Source of the DNA: Emergomyces orientalis
Taxonomy: Eukaryota; Ascomycota; Eurotiomycetes; Onygenales; Ajellomycetaceae
DNA length: 64,000 nt
Assembly: GCA_002110485.1 (NCBI GenBank)
Contig: MOWL01000089.1
Coordinates: 248,001 to 312,000, forward strand
Direction: 5' to 3'
Shown here: positions 26,845-38,249 of the stretch, piece after piece
How positions within the stretch are numbered: position 1 is the stretch's first letter
Layout of the letters: the number at the start of each line of letters is the position of its first letter
Notes under the pieces: model-generated
The model's database searches: none
Told to the model about the DNA's origin: nothing
The model's input: only the letters and a program-made list of their open reading frames with translations
Position numbers and translations under genes: made by a program

Positions 26845-28519
26845 CTGTCAGATTTTGGATTTTTGGGGTCTTGGATATTTCGGGTTTCGGGTTTTCTCGT
26901 CTTTGGTAGCTTTCCTTGTGTGGTTTCCTTTCGTATTCCTAGTTTCCTGGTATCTTATTTCCTTATACCCCTATGCGACGTCATTCGTTTTGTCATCTTG
27001 CTACTTGCTCTTATACATGGGAATTTTTCGGTTTTTTTGGCAAAGCTTGGGTTAATGTGTTTGGTTGATATTATGCATATACCTCCATTTCTATCTAGCT
27101 TTTGGCATATATGACGATCTTGTTGGCAACATTACCATATTTTCGGCTAACTAATAATACCATATTTAAGGTTTCTTCCTTCCGTGCCGACTCATGAAAG
27201 CTGTTTGTTTGCTTCCTTCGTCAGGGCCCAATCATCTGACCAATATCTTGATATCATGTGATTTTTCATTAGGTGGGTGGGTCTGATGGCTGGGCATTGT
27301 GGACTGGACGTGGAGAAGTGGAGCTGCTAGTTTCCACTAAGACCTCCAACTAACTTTGCACATCTTATCTCAGACCCAAGGCACACCGCATTTTCTTGGG
27401 GTATGACTTCGACTTCAAGGCCAATCCTGGATAGGTTGAACGTGTGGTGCAGGGATGAGTGAAACAATAAGAGAAGTCAACCAGGCAAGACTGTGTCAAG
27501 CCTGTCATGACACCTGGGAATGATAACCAATGACACATGCCAACCTGTGGCAATCGGGATGTTGCTCCCAAAATTTGGCAGTCAACATTGGCAAACTTCT
27601 AACACTCACTGCATACCTGGGAACCTTGATACTGGGTACAACCCTATCACTCTCTGATCCTATTGCGATCAGTGCAGCCGGATGATGTGTTTTCTGTGTT
27701 TCCCTCCACCTCTGATCTCATCACCCCTCCATCCGGATTGCTTCGAAGGTTGAAATAAAAGTTGCGGGGTCAAAGCCTCTCTACTTTCCCGGATTTACAA
27801 GCAGCAAGCAAGACATGTTGAACTTTCTGCGCAGACTAGCTCCTGTGCGTCTTTACTTTATGTAGCCTTTTAATAATACCGACTCTCGATCCACCCCTTC
27901 GGCAATCGGCTAACCAGCCGGCTGAGACGAACAGCACTCGCAAATCGCGCGCTCTCACCACTTAAATCAACGCATTTAATTGGGACGGGAAAATGAAGCA
28001 ATCTGCCCCCCGACGCTCTATTGGCCAGTGCAGTTCTTAAATAGTGATCCCTTGCACTAAGAACACTGCCACCATAGACTATTCTTTTTCAACATGACAA
28101 AAATGTGGATGCTGCTATCTGTGCTAGGGTTTCTCCTCCGAGCTCACGCAGCGTCTGGCAATCAAACCTTTCAAAAAAACAGGGTTCTCGATGAAGCAAT
28201 GCAATGATTGCCAAGAATTTGGATTTCTTGAGAAGCTACGCAAATATCTCCTGGGTACACTTTTTCTCTTTCCAATGACATTTCCACTCGGCCGGTCGTT
28301 CAGACCAACAACCCGTCAACAAGCTGCTCTAAAAGGGAGCCTGACCAGCTGAACTGATTAACCCGCACCCATGGAATACTTGGCGCCGTCGCCGCTACCT
28401 TATTTTTAATTCTTCTTTTCTTTTTAAGTAGCGATTCCCCTTCCCGTTTGTCCGCTGGGGAAGAAAATTTATCAGTCTCTTCTTTAATATTCTTAACAGC
28501 CATTAATTATATTGCCGAT
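26845..28519. other. Intergenic region between lipase and arabinanase genes
   Basis: Apart from a 37-codon frame at 28094 described separately, no coding signal is seen. The sequence just before 28520 is likely the promoter and leader of the arabinanase gene. Confidence 0.4.
28094..28207 (+). other. Short frame with a signal-peptide-like start
   Basis: ATG at 28094 opens 37 codons beginning MTKMWMLLSVLGFLLRAHA, a textbook hydrophobic leader with an Ala-X-Ala-like cleavage site, ending in TGA at 28205-28207. A seven-A run lies inside it; losing one A would join it to a following open frame. It could be a small secreted peptide, a broken remnant of a secreted-protein gene, or chance. No family is recognised. 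Confidence 0.25.
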
Positions 28520-29775
28520 ATGCCCACTATGCTCTCATCCCATACGCTCATACTTATCCCGCTACTCTTTTGGGCACTTGTTCAAGGAGTTCCTAATCCG
28601 CAACCGTGTCGTGGCGCTTGTAATGGCCGTGACCCGGGTTTTATCCGACGAACCTCAGACGGGCGATATTTCCGCTTCCAGTCATACAATGGGATCTCAA
28701 TCTCGTCCGCTCCCGCCATGGAAGGTCCGTGGTCAACTCCTAAATCTATGCTACCGGGTGGCTCATCGATAAATCTACCTGGAAGACGCGACCTTTGGGT
28801 GAGTGATTGACACGAGCTGCTTGGGGATGATGTAGACAAAAAATGTAGAATTTTGTATTGATCACATGCAGGCCCCCGACGTTTATAAAGTTCACGACAA
28901 GTACCACGTTTACTACTCGGTGTCGACACTTGGCTCACGCAATTCCGCAATTGGCCTCGCAACCTCCCGGACCATGGAGCCAGGTTCCTGGACCGATCAT
29001 GGTTCAGTTGGTGTACAAACAACCACGAGCAATAACTACAATGCCATCGACGGCAACCTCTTTGAGGATCAAGATGGCTCATTCAGTTTCAATTTCGGAT
29101 CTTACTGGGGTGGTCTCTACCAACTTGAGATGAATGGTGATGCGACCAAAACAACGCCGCTATCTTCAGCTATCAACCTCGCATACGAGCCAGGCTGGAA
29201 CCACCACATTGAGGCTGCCTACCTCTACAGACATAATAGTGATTACTATCTCTTCTTCTCTTGGGGGAAGGCTGGCGACTATGATATTAATCGCCCTCCG
29301 ACGGGAGAAGAGTATCGCATCAAAGTTTGCCGGTCATCTAGATCGTCTGGCCCTTTTGTTAGACTTCCCTCTATTATTTTCCTTTCATTCTCTATTTGGA
29401 AATATGACTCATTCGATTCTAGGTTGGTCCCGATGGGCGACCATGCACTCAAGGTGGCGGAATGACCGTCCTTGCGAGCCATGATGAAATCTTCGGACCA
29501 GGCGGCCAGTAAGTTTTATTTCATCTTCCTCCAGAGTCTCTTCTAGTTGCTGTCCCCATTGCAATTAGCAAGGAACCGGCAATAAGCGCTCGTCGAGTAG
29601 AGGCTAATAATCAAATTCAAAACTTTTCTTGAACAGGGGAGTCATGACACACCCCGAGCACGGTCCGGTGCTCTACTATCATTATACAAATACTTCGATC
29701 GGATGGTCGAATGCTCAGCAGCTTATTGGATGGAATCGTCTAGATTTCTCCAGCGGCTGGCCCGTTGTCATATGA
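28520..29775 (+). CDS. Secreted arabinan endo-1,5-alpha-L-arabinosidase (GH43)
   Basis: Four exons, 28520-28798, 28872-29357, 29423-29508 and 29637-29775, give 329 residues, the usual size of a fungal endo-arabinanase. A signal peptide ([20 protein letters not shown]) precedes the five-bladed propeller domain. The general base is in NGRDPGF (Asp38), the pKa-modulating Asp probably in AIDGNLF (Asp153), and the general acid in HHIEAAYL (Glu207); [11 protein letters not shown] and [12 protein letters not shown] are typical of the family. It should cut the alpha-1,5-arabinan backbone of pectin outside the cell. The frame also opens at 28448, but the Met at 28520 is chosen because the signal peptide follows directly. 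All introns are GT-AG, one with a GTTAGA donor. It neighbours a secreted lipase. Confidence 0.92.
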
Positions 29776-31543
29776 TTCAAGATTTTTCATTTTTTCTTTC
29801 TCTCTCTAAATTCTTTTGCTTTTCTGACAGACTGCATTGCATGGCACCTGACATTCTTGCATTTCACTAGAACTAGCTGTGTCGATCTATGCAGTAATTA
29901 CTTATTTTTGGCTAATAATGCCCAGGACCAAGATCAACACCGCAAAAAGATTCTGGAGTTAGTGATATTTTGTTCTCTGCTCCAGACCACAACTTGCATA
30001 AACAAATGTCCATTGTTCATCCGTCATTTTTCTATATGCTTCAAGGTGCCACTATACTCATATATATGTATATTTACTGAACAAGCAATATATAAATCGA
30101 TCATACTCTTATTAATATCCATATTTTAAAGTCCCTTTGTGTATCCAACATATATTTTCACTTCTGGCTATCAGCACCGATGCCTTATTCCATATCTGCA
30201 TTGTCTTAATTTGGGCCCCATCGAGATGGGCACCACATGCCTAGGTTACCAAGAACCGGGCCCGCCCTTGGCATTTATGTAAGCCCTGGCTGGCTACCCT
30301 GACTGACTAGCGGCTTAGGCGAATCTCCACCCCCACAACTATCAAGCCAAACAACACCGAGCTTTCGCTCTAGGCGAAGATCATCTCGCGTTGGTCCAGA
30401 GTCGGTTTTTCTTTTCTTTTCTTTTTTGAACTAAGCTACTCCCACACCTCATTATTCTACCTTGTCAAACTGTCATGGGATTTTCTGAAGGGGATAACGA
30501 GCTGCGACCGTGACACGGCAATTTGTGCCCAGCCAGAAGGCTTTTGGCCAGTGGGTATCTAAACTTCAGCCAGGAGCTAGCTGATGCTTGGTAGGACTCA
30601 TAGGAGCAACCCGCGAGGTTGGGATGTTCGAAATTTTGGGCGTTATGAGGCGCCGGAGAAAGTCCCTTTTTTTGGTTTCCGGGCAGTTATGTGAATAGTT
30701 CACGCGCTGGGGCTGGTCAATCGATCATGGACCTCCAGCCGCAGACCCACAGTTGGTGAAGGATCGCCGTTTATATGGGCCAGACATCATCCGGAACGTG
30801 CCCAATTCCTGGCCCTGCTAGGCTGTGGCCGGGCTAGCCAGTCAATGGCTTGGTGAAAGCTGGTGCTTGACTTGAAGGGAACGGTCGGAGAAATGCAAGA
30901 ACTGGATTGTGATTGTCCTTTTGCAGAATTTTCACCGAGGCTGCCAATTAGGCACATCTGGCCAACATCAAATATTCATCAAATACTGCACATTCCATAT
31001 TTCTGTTGTCCGTTGTATCCATGAGGAGATTTCGGGATTATTTTGTCATGCCCGGTGTCTGATTTCTGCCAGTATCAGCTCTGAAGTGTTATAAAATCTT
31101 CCACTTTTCAGAACACCTTCAGATCGTGGATCAAGCTATGCAGACTATGCCATCCAAAATGAATCATGCCAAATGTCCCAACAGTGGCTAATCGGGGAAG
31201 GAGTTAAGCTGTATCAGAAAGCCTAGACACAATTCCGGAGTTTGAGCTGTAACCGTTGCAAAATATTGACGGGGAATGGGGAACGTTACTAGATTTGGTT
31301 CTATTTATATAATAGCGGGGTCGAACATAATCTGACAGAGCTGAATTGCTTCTGTGAGACATGTTTTTATAGATTGTAGTACCAACATTAAAGTTCCCAG
31401 CGTAACACCCTCTCATCTTTTTGAATTGGGCGTGGTCTTAAATGCTCTATTTTTTCCGCAGAATCCCGCTTTGTACAACGTTGCACAACGCTGTATAAAA
31501 CTACGTTTGTAAATTGAATGTTTTATAGTAAAAAAAAAAAATT
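29776..31543. other. Gene-free stretch between arabinanase gene and tRNA
   Basis: AT-rich 3' flank followed by mixed sequence. No coding frame, RNA fold or repeat family is recognised on either strand. Confidence 0.4.
31530..31541 (-). terminator. RNA polymerase III terminator of tRNA-Glu
   Basis: Twelve A on the plus strand, read as a T run on the transcribed minus strand, begin two bases after the tRNA 3' end. Confidence 0.85.
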
Positions 31544-31615
31544 CTCCCATAGGGGGAATCGAACCCCCGGCTAGCGTGTGAGAGACGCTGATGTTAGCCA
31601 CTACACCATATGGGA
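31544..31615 (-). tRNA. tRNA-Glu (anticodon CUC)
   Basis: On the minus strand a 72-base cloverleaf can be folded. The 7-base-pair acceptor stem TCCCATA/TATGGGA is followed by discriminator G. A D arm contains TGGTGTAGTGGC, which serves as the A box. The anticodon stem AGCGT/ACGCT encloses the loop CTCTCAC with anticodon CTC. The T stem GGGGG/CCCCC encloses TTCGATT, which serves as the B box. There is no intron and no encoded CCA. The gene is followed by a T-run terminator. The anticodon reads GAG codons, and the overall sequence resembles eukaryotic tRNA-Glu. Confidence 0.95.
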
Positions 31616-32270
31616 CATGGTTGTTAGGGCACCGCTTGGGTGCCGCCTTATAAATATATGCACTCGGGTATTAAGTTCACGTGAGCTGTTAACCCTAAAT
31701 TTCCAAATGCGGAAGTTGGGTTGAATCTTCAGAGCCTCAGCTTTGTCTCCATCATGTCTCATCCTATACAGACCGGCTCTTCGGAGTTAACATATAACAT
31801 CCCATGCTTTATGGCTATATATCGTATAGTTGGATAGACAGCCAAATACCTTTCCTGTTGCTGATTCTGCAACCAATCTGCCCATCACCTCAATCAAGGG
31901 GTTTCCACAGTTCTGCAACGGACGGAACAATGTCCTCCTGGATTGGCTAGCTAAATGCGATGCCTAGCCCTCGCCTTTTAGAGATAGATAGACTTCCCAC
32001 TCTTTCTTCTCATGTGATGAAAATGAAAAACAGTGAAATACACTATTGTGGGTTTCCTTCATGTCACTCTACCTCCCCACGGGCTGACCCAGACCCCACT
32101 CTCAGCTGGTACTTCACAAAACGGGGAGATTCTGGGCGATGACAGCTTTGTTTAAACCCAACCTTATCCAATGTGCTGGTGAAATGCTTTCCCGCTTAGA
32201 CCGCCCTCGAAGACAAGTAACTGATATACTCCATATATTCACTCCGAATATCTGTTTCCACTGCCAGTGC
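31616..32270. other. Gene-free stretch between tRNA and pseudogene
   Basis: Nothing recognisable beyond the immediate upstream flank of the tRNA gene. Confidence 0.4.
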
Positions 32271-33897
32271 CTATATGTTATCCTTCCACGCAAAATATTG
32301 GTATGTGATATATACTGTGAAAACTGTCACCAGGTATGATCCTAGGCCGAAAGCAGCCGAATTATCCGACGTGATTGCTGCGTAAATGATTACGCCCACA
32401 CCGATTGTCAAGAGTATGATGAGCATCACAGGTGTATGATGAGCATCACAGGTAAAATGAAGCTCCAATTCAGACTCTCGTTCATACGGATGCCCCATCC
32501 AACGACACGATGTGTATAGGTTCCGGGTAGGCGACTCAAGGGATTTCGGAATTTTTTGGGAAATGTGGTTATCCAAAATCTGTCAGTGTGAGGTCCTGGT
32601 TTCAACAGATGTTGCAATGGAATATCACAAAATTCAACGTCCTCCATCGGGACGAGTTTGTAAAGGTATCTTCCTATGTACGTCGACTTCAGCTTTTGGA
32701 GGGAACCCCCTCGTCTTGAACCATCTAGGACAACATTCCTCTCCGATAGGAACTAGTGAAAAGTGTTAGGAAGTAAGTCCACCGACTTGCACCTGATAAG
32801 AACCGACTGCAAAGATATCATATACGTACTCCGACAAAATCACCAGATGCGATTTTGAAAATATGCATTTCAGGAAGAGTAGGGCGAAGTATCGAAGGAA
32901 ATTGAAAATAGCTTGGTAATGATGGGAGTCGCGGCAACCAAGCCGAAAAAGTACGAAAAAAGTTGCAAATACATAACGGAATGGCCATGAAAACCCGAAT
33001 TCATGTTTATCCCGGAGTGTCTTGTATTGCTAATGCACTTGCTGGAAGAAGTATTGGTCATTGGTTAGAGAACTGACTTCCACATGGACTAGGGCAGATG
33101 AGTTCTTCGTGTTCATGCACAAAAGAATGAATTGATGACCCTGAATATGGGATGTTGTGCTGGTAGTTTGGGCATTCCTAAACTGAGTAGACTGAGATGG
33201 TGGATATTGTGGAACGTTCACGTTTACCGCATTTCCGCTGGGTAGGCTTGGACTCGAGCTAGGATTCAAATGTGCCTGAGGTGGAGGGTCTATATGACTC
33301 GAACCAAGTGTAGCCTGTGGGCGAGTCCTAATGGCAGCCACGCTATTAAGCAGTCTTCTCCGGAACCTTTCGATCCCATCGGCTGACAGCTCTCTAACGT
33401 CGAGGTATGAAAGTTCTCCACAACCCTAAACATTGTCAACGCTGATTTAATATATTTAAGCGAATGAGAACTCACACATGTGTACGAAATCCGCTGGTAA
33501 CCGGCTGCTGGGGGAGCACAGATGGCCATAAATCGAAGTTACCAGGAAGATGATCTTGTCATTCGCTCTGACCCTGTAGACTCGGCTACGACTCTATCCG
33601 TGGAAATGTTACTCGCTTTTGGTAGTTGATCAGAATCGGCAGGAGGTTCTTCCAACGACCCGAATCACCATTGCCGTGAACCTTCAGCAGAAATCCACCA
33701 TCTGTGGCCTTGGAAAGAACTGGGCTTTCGCGGGATGACTCCTGGGACGCCGATCTTGTCCTGCATAAAACGGTTGGTACACATGTTTGAGGCGCTTGAG
33801 GATTACGATTTAGTGAAAGTTTTTGAGATCTCCTGGTAAAAAAGGGGAAAAACTTGTTGATGCCCGCCAACAAACTCAAAAAACCCTGTGGATCCAT
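32271..33897 (-). pseudogene. Broken copy of an uncharacterised fungal two-helix membrane protein family
   Basis: Minus-strand pieces lie in family order. They are an N-terminal exon starting MDPQGFLSLLAG (33897), LPGNFDLWPS, then after an intron CGELSYLDVRELSADGIERF, FILLCMNTKNS and VSSLTNDQYFFQQVH. The downstream part has LVPIGEECC, PLQHLLKPGPHTDRFW, FPKKFRNPL and VVGWGIRMNESLNW, followed by two hydrophobic helices ending YQYFAWKD. I recall this arrangement from a large, often duplicated family of unknown function in filamentous ascomycetes. Three lesions are visible: an in-frame TAG at 33030-33032, a frame slip at about 32670-32680, and a 20-base tandem duplication at 32414-32453 that shifts the frame inside the first helix. 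Removing one repeat unit restores the helix frame, so the duplication is recent relative to the loss of reading frame. Confidence 0.7.
32414..32453. repeat. Perfect 20-base tandem duplication inside the pseudogene
   Basis: GTATGATGAGCATCACAGGT occurs twice in direct succession with no mismatch. Because 20 is not a multiple of three, it shifts the minus-strand reading frame within a predicted membrane helix. Confidence 0.95.
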
Positions 33898-34411
33898 TGG
33901 ATTCTTCTGGTTAAGAAAGTGAATCTGATTCGTATGTGGAGTCGGAGTTAGAGCAGTGGGCTCTAAAAAATCCCCACCGACATTTTGCCGTGCTCACATA
34001 CTAACTCCCCTACCTAGCTTGATCACTACTACGTACTAGAGGGTTTTAATACTATAAAGCCTCAGAAAATGCAGTAGACTCAATGAGGAAGCTGTAGGAC
34101 GTAGCCTCAGGAAAAGTATGGGCGGGCTGAGACATGCCTATGAAATATGGTTTCATTTAAGAGAAATATAATAGTTAACATATGGCACAAGTTGTTCAAA
34201 GGAAGAAGCACTTCAAAAGGAAAACATGTGGATAAAGTGACAAAGTGGTGTCCTTATTCATAAAATTGTATTGACCTGCAGCTAGAAGCATAGTGAAGCA
34301 CTGAAACATCTCACATATTTTTGAGCAGCTTCTCCAAACAAGAGAATAAGCACCACACCTGAAAAGGTAAGGAACAAAAGTCTCATGTGTCGGTCATTGA
34401 TAAAGTCCGCA
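33898..34411. other. Intergenic region downstream of ARPC1
   Basis: Contains the 3' flank of ARPC1 and the upstream flank of the pseudogene. No other feature is seen. Confidence 0.4.
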
Positions 34412-35722
34412 TCACACGCTCCACACGACGACTCTTCCGTCCACACCGCTTGCTGTTGAACCGGTAGCGTGTTAACAGTCAATTTCTCTAGAAAACGAGT
34501 GAAATAAAAGATGAAACAAGCGTGTTACTTACTGCTAAACTTCCTAACTCTTCCTCCAGCTTCTTCATAGACCCTGAGAGTGCTTATCGTATTTTGATGC
34601 ACAGTCTGGAGCTGAGTGTCATTCTTGGTACTGCCTTTGATATCCATTTGGCGGAATTTGTTCAGAGCACTCTCTTCGCGGACGTTGCCGGCCCCTGCCC
34701 GTGCTTTCGTGTCCACTGGTCCTACCAATTGCCAGCCAGCTTCATCTCCACTGAGACGATATGCCTCGCAGTCCTATGAGATTATAATCAGTAAAATATT
34801 CGGCTTTCGAGAGTGTAGCTATCAGGGGTCAGACATGTCCAGCAGCAATAATCTCATTCTCTCCATTCCATATCAAACTCATGAAGGGCAGTAAACGGGT
34901 GCTGATATTCAACATCGCCCTTGGAGGCTGGTCGGGTGCACTCGGGTAGACAACAGTGACGCTGGAATCATGGGCAGCGAACGCCAGGGAGTTCCCACTG
35001 GGAGAAAAGGCACATCCATGAATCCATCCAGCGGAATCGTTTAAGAATTCCCCGCAAACAGTATTGAACGGCAGCCGTTCCCCCCAAGCGCTCGGCTCTG
35101 GGCGCTCATCGATGCCTTTGATGAAGCTGGAAAACACTCGTGCATGTGAATCTGTAGACCCAGCTGCAAGGAGCACCGAGTTCGGGTGCCAGGCCAGGGT
35201 TGTGATAGTACTTCGAATCGGCTTCTTTAGGTGCTTCGAGATCCACCAGTCATTCTCCTCCTCGAAGTAACAGACGGAAATCACTCGCGCACCAGAACCC
35301 ACGGCGAATTTCTGCTCTGAGGGAGACCAGCGAACAAAGGTCGCGGCACGGTTAATACGGAGAAGCACAAGGGTTGGCTTCCATCCAGTGGGAGTGGGTT
35401 CCCAGACGTAGGCATTACGATCTACAAATAAAAACAACATATATTTAGCACAGGCAAATGAAAGCAAATGAAACAGGCAATGGCAGTTGGTTTACTGACC
35501 CTGGGAACAAGTCACAATTTTACCACTTCTAGGGGCAATATCCACACTTGTCACAGTTTTATCGTGGCCTTTGAGCTCATCGCTCAGGTTATATTTGGAG
35601 CCTGCTTTCTGATAAAGGTCCACGACATTGTCTTTGGCTACGGCGAGCATCTGCTTATCAGCGGAGAAGGAGTGGTCGGCAATTGGGTGGTGGAAAAGGT
35701 GGTGTACTTCAGGGGCGGCCAT
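34412..35722 (-). CDS. ARPC1: Arp2/3 complex subunit 1 (ARPC1/Arc40), WD-repeat protein
   Basis: Four exons on the minus strand, 35722-35500, 35421-34835, 34773-34533 and 34452-34412, give 363 residues, the usual ARPC1 length. The start MAAPEVHHLFHHPIADHSFS matches the family beginning, although the frame is open further upstream. WD-type blades follow, e.g. DRNAYVWEP, TLAWHPNSVLLAAGSTD, IHGCAFSPSGNSLAFA and FMSLIWNGENEIIAAGHDCEAY. A charged insert carries NKFRQMDIKG, and the last 41-base exon supplies SGVDGRVVVWSV, needed to close the propeller. The protein is a core subunit of the actin-nucleating Arp2/3 complex at cortical patches. It is divergent from the RRM gene at 36065, with 342 bases between the two starts. 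Confidence 0.93.
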
Positions 35723-36064
35723 GTTGGGCGGATTAAATGTGCGATAGGAGGAGCTCTCTACTATCGCAAGGTCGAAATGTATCTGTATGTATCTGTTGTA
35801 GAAGATGTTGTATGTACGGAGTGATAGAGTCTCCCAATCCATGGTGGGATCGAATGAGTTGATGATGCTGATTAGATAATACAATGTCATGTGATCTGTC
35901 TCCTCTTTGCTTTTCTCTAACTTGCACACAACAAAACACCTGGAAGCGCAGAGCAGCCAAACCAGCCTACGGACACCAGGATTGTTGAAGCAATTGATGT
36001 GCATAGTGATCTAGTTTTTGCATTAAATTACGGAGATACACTCTGCCCAAATTTAGAGAGGAAA
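35723..36064. promoter_or_regulatory. Shared promoter region between ARPC1 and the RRM gene
   Basis: The two genes start in opposite directions 342 bases apart, so this short stretch must hold both promoters. No specific binding site stands out. Confidence 0.5.
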
Positions 36065-36795
36065 ATGACGACCAAACCTGCCTCCGCGGTGGTGAATGTG
36101 GGAGCTCCAAACCAGACGTATGTGGAGTGGGATATCTTTATTCCCCCAAGTTGTTGGGCGCATATTTACTGACTGCAATACAGCCTATACTGCACAAACC
36201 TCCCAGACAAGCTGAAGAAGCCTGACTTGCGATTAGCCTTATACACACTCTTCTCAACTTACGGGACGGTCCTCGATGTTGTTGCGATGAAAACTGCAAA
36301 GATGCGCGGTCAAGCTCACGTTGTATTCAGGGACATTCAAGCCAGCACTCAGGCTATGCGGGCATTGCAGGGCTTTGAGTTCTTTGGCAAGGAGATGGTA
36401 TGTGCAAATTAATATTTAATTTTTTAGCCGCGATTTCCAAACAGGGGGAATTTGTGCTCACATTCTTTATTTCTTCTTTTGGCGCCTAGAAAATCGTTTA
36501 TGGAAAAGGCAGTTCAGATATAATCGCAAAGCTCCGAGGTACATATAACGCAACAGCTACCGCCCCGGCGCCTGGCGTGTCTACCGAACTTCAAAAATCC
36601 ATCTTCAATGCTCCCCCTTCGGCAATAGTCTCCACCACCACGACAGCACAACCTGTCGCGTCGGAATCCCGACCCACCAGCGAGGGTCCACAAGGCGTCA
36701 AACGGCCCCGTGAGGAAGAAGAGAGTGAAGGCGAGGCACCGATGGAAGAAGATGAGAGCGACGTGTCTATGGAAGCCTCCTCCGATGAAGATTAA
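36065..36795 (+). CDS. U2B''/U1A-like spliceosomal RRM protein
   Basis: Three exons, 36065-36117, 36184-36397 and 36490-36795, give 190 residues. One RRM is present, with RNP2 LYCTNL and RNP1 RGQAHVVF and the NLPDKLKKPDLRLALYTLFS stretch typical of the U1A/U2B''/SNF family. The expected second RRM of animal U1A is absent; instead the protein ends in an Ala/Thr/Ser linker and a highly acidic tail (EEEESEGEAPMEEDESD). Yeast Msl1 is similarly a single-RRM U2B''. It should bind a snRNA stem-loop in the nucleus, probably U2, though U1 cannot be excluded. The first exon encodes a short extension ending APNQT just before the RRM. It is convergent with ATG10, whose coding region ends 139 bases away. 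Confidence 0.88.
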
Positions 36796-36934
36796 ACCCC
36801 AAATTCTTTTCCACAGTCGGAATTTGATAAATCGCGCTCCAAAGAGAAAGAATAGGGGCAGGTGCTGCGTCCGTTTGATAGCTACTCTTCCTTCCAGAAA
36901 AGGAGGAGAGCTTTTCGATACGACTTCCCCCGCT

Positions 36935-38249
36935 TTACAGATTTCGTCTCTCGATAAGGAGCGCGCTCGGAACATGCAAGCCGACGTAATTCCCCACCAA
37001 ACCAAGCCACAAGATCAGATACGTCTCCGTGGTTACTACCTCTTTACTCCCTGCCACGTCCCTTAATGCATCTGGGGTGTTGCAAGGGTGAACGAAGTAT
37101 ACCGGAAAATCCGATAGTGGGTGATGCTGCAGCTTGGTTAGCGTTCTTTTTTGTCTTCTTCTTTCTTTGGCGGACATTGGTGAGCTCAAGGCACATGGCA
37201 AGGGAGGGGAGAGAAAGACGAGACGTGGTACATGAATAAACATACCCCGATGCTCAGACCGCCCATTATGCCAACACCTCTTAGATTCGATCGGTTCTGG
37301 GCGGGGACAAGGCGATTGTAAACAACATCGAGAAGGCCTTCTAGACCTTTTGCAGATATGTCACTGCTGGTGTTGTTGATGTTGTGCAGGAAGAAATACA
37401 AAATTGGGACTTGGTACGTGGGGGATAGCATGATATTGTATTCTACTTGCAGTTTGGTACTGAAACATGACTGTCGAATGAGCTCTTCCTGTGTACCACG
37501 CACGTTGTCAGAATCTACTCCACAGTGAACCACGATGCCCCGGCCCTCGAATTTCTCATGGTTTTCTTTCGTTTTCTTTTTCGCTTTTCGTTTTGTCATA
37601 GAAAGAGAGGGCGAAAACTACGTTAGAGGGATCATATACGAACAGGATCGTTATCATCATCAGCGTCATCACCATCATCAAGCTCGAGAATTTCAGCCAT
37701 ATCATCGCCATCTGCTTTTACCTCGTTGTTCTTCAATGTATCACCCACATGTTTCAGATGGCGTGGGGAAGTAGTCTCTTCGTCATCGAACTGCTTCTGG
37801 ATTATCAAAATTACTTCGTCATCCTGTACAAGAAAATATCGCTCCCAAGATCAGTCCCAATTTGATTAGTTCTTAGTATCCAGTCAACAGCTTAACATAA
37901 AACACCACCTTTCCGCTGAATTTCTTACTTGCGCTAATTTTTCATATCGAATCATCATGTAGAGTGACAAACACAAAAGCACGTCCACAAACTCTGCCTT
38001 TTTTTTTGATGTAGCCAATAATGAACAGCGCAGGAATCACAGAACAAAACACAACAATTCAGAATGAGCTGGCACATTAAAATTACATACCTTCGTTTCC
38101 ATTCTCACACCCGTCCAACCTAGGTTAGTATTAAGCTCGCCTTCGTGTTGGAAGAGAGCATCAACTCTTGCGACTAGGGCCCGACAGGCAGTTGTGAACT
38201 CATCGCGTGTCAGATGTGGGAAGCCGGAAAGCGGCGGCATGGCTGTCAT
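36935..38249 (-). CDS. ATG10: Autophagy E2-like enzyme Atg10
   Basis: Four exons on the minus strand, 38249-38091, 37823-37640, 37484-37246 and 37126-36935, give about 257 residues. The N terminus FPHLTRDEFTTACRAL, the central VEYNIMLSPTYQVPILYFFL, and the C-terminal FVHPCNTPDALRDV with the expected catalytic Cys, then YLILWLGLVGNYVGLHVPS, match the Atg10/Atg3-type conjugating fold. Atg10 transfers Atg12 to Atg5 in the cytosol during autophagosome formation. A strongly acidic insert (Asp/Glu-rich, encoded in exon 2) separates the first helix from the core. The exon 3 acceptor (AAG/AGCTC) is the one that keeps frame but is not certain; the other boundaries are well supported. A second in-frame Met follows three codons after the first. 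Confidence 0.85.

Noticed and set aside
31413..31601. Minus-strand frame across the tRNA
   Set aside because: It overlaps a complete tRNA-Glu with terminator and has no protein features.
32414..32453. The 20-base tandem repeat as a CRISPR-like or regulatory array
   Set aside because: Only two directly adjacent copies with no spacer, inside a eukaryotic pseudogene; a simple duplication explains it.
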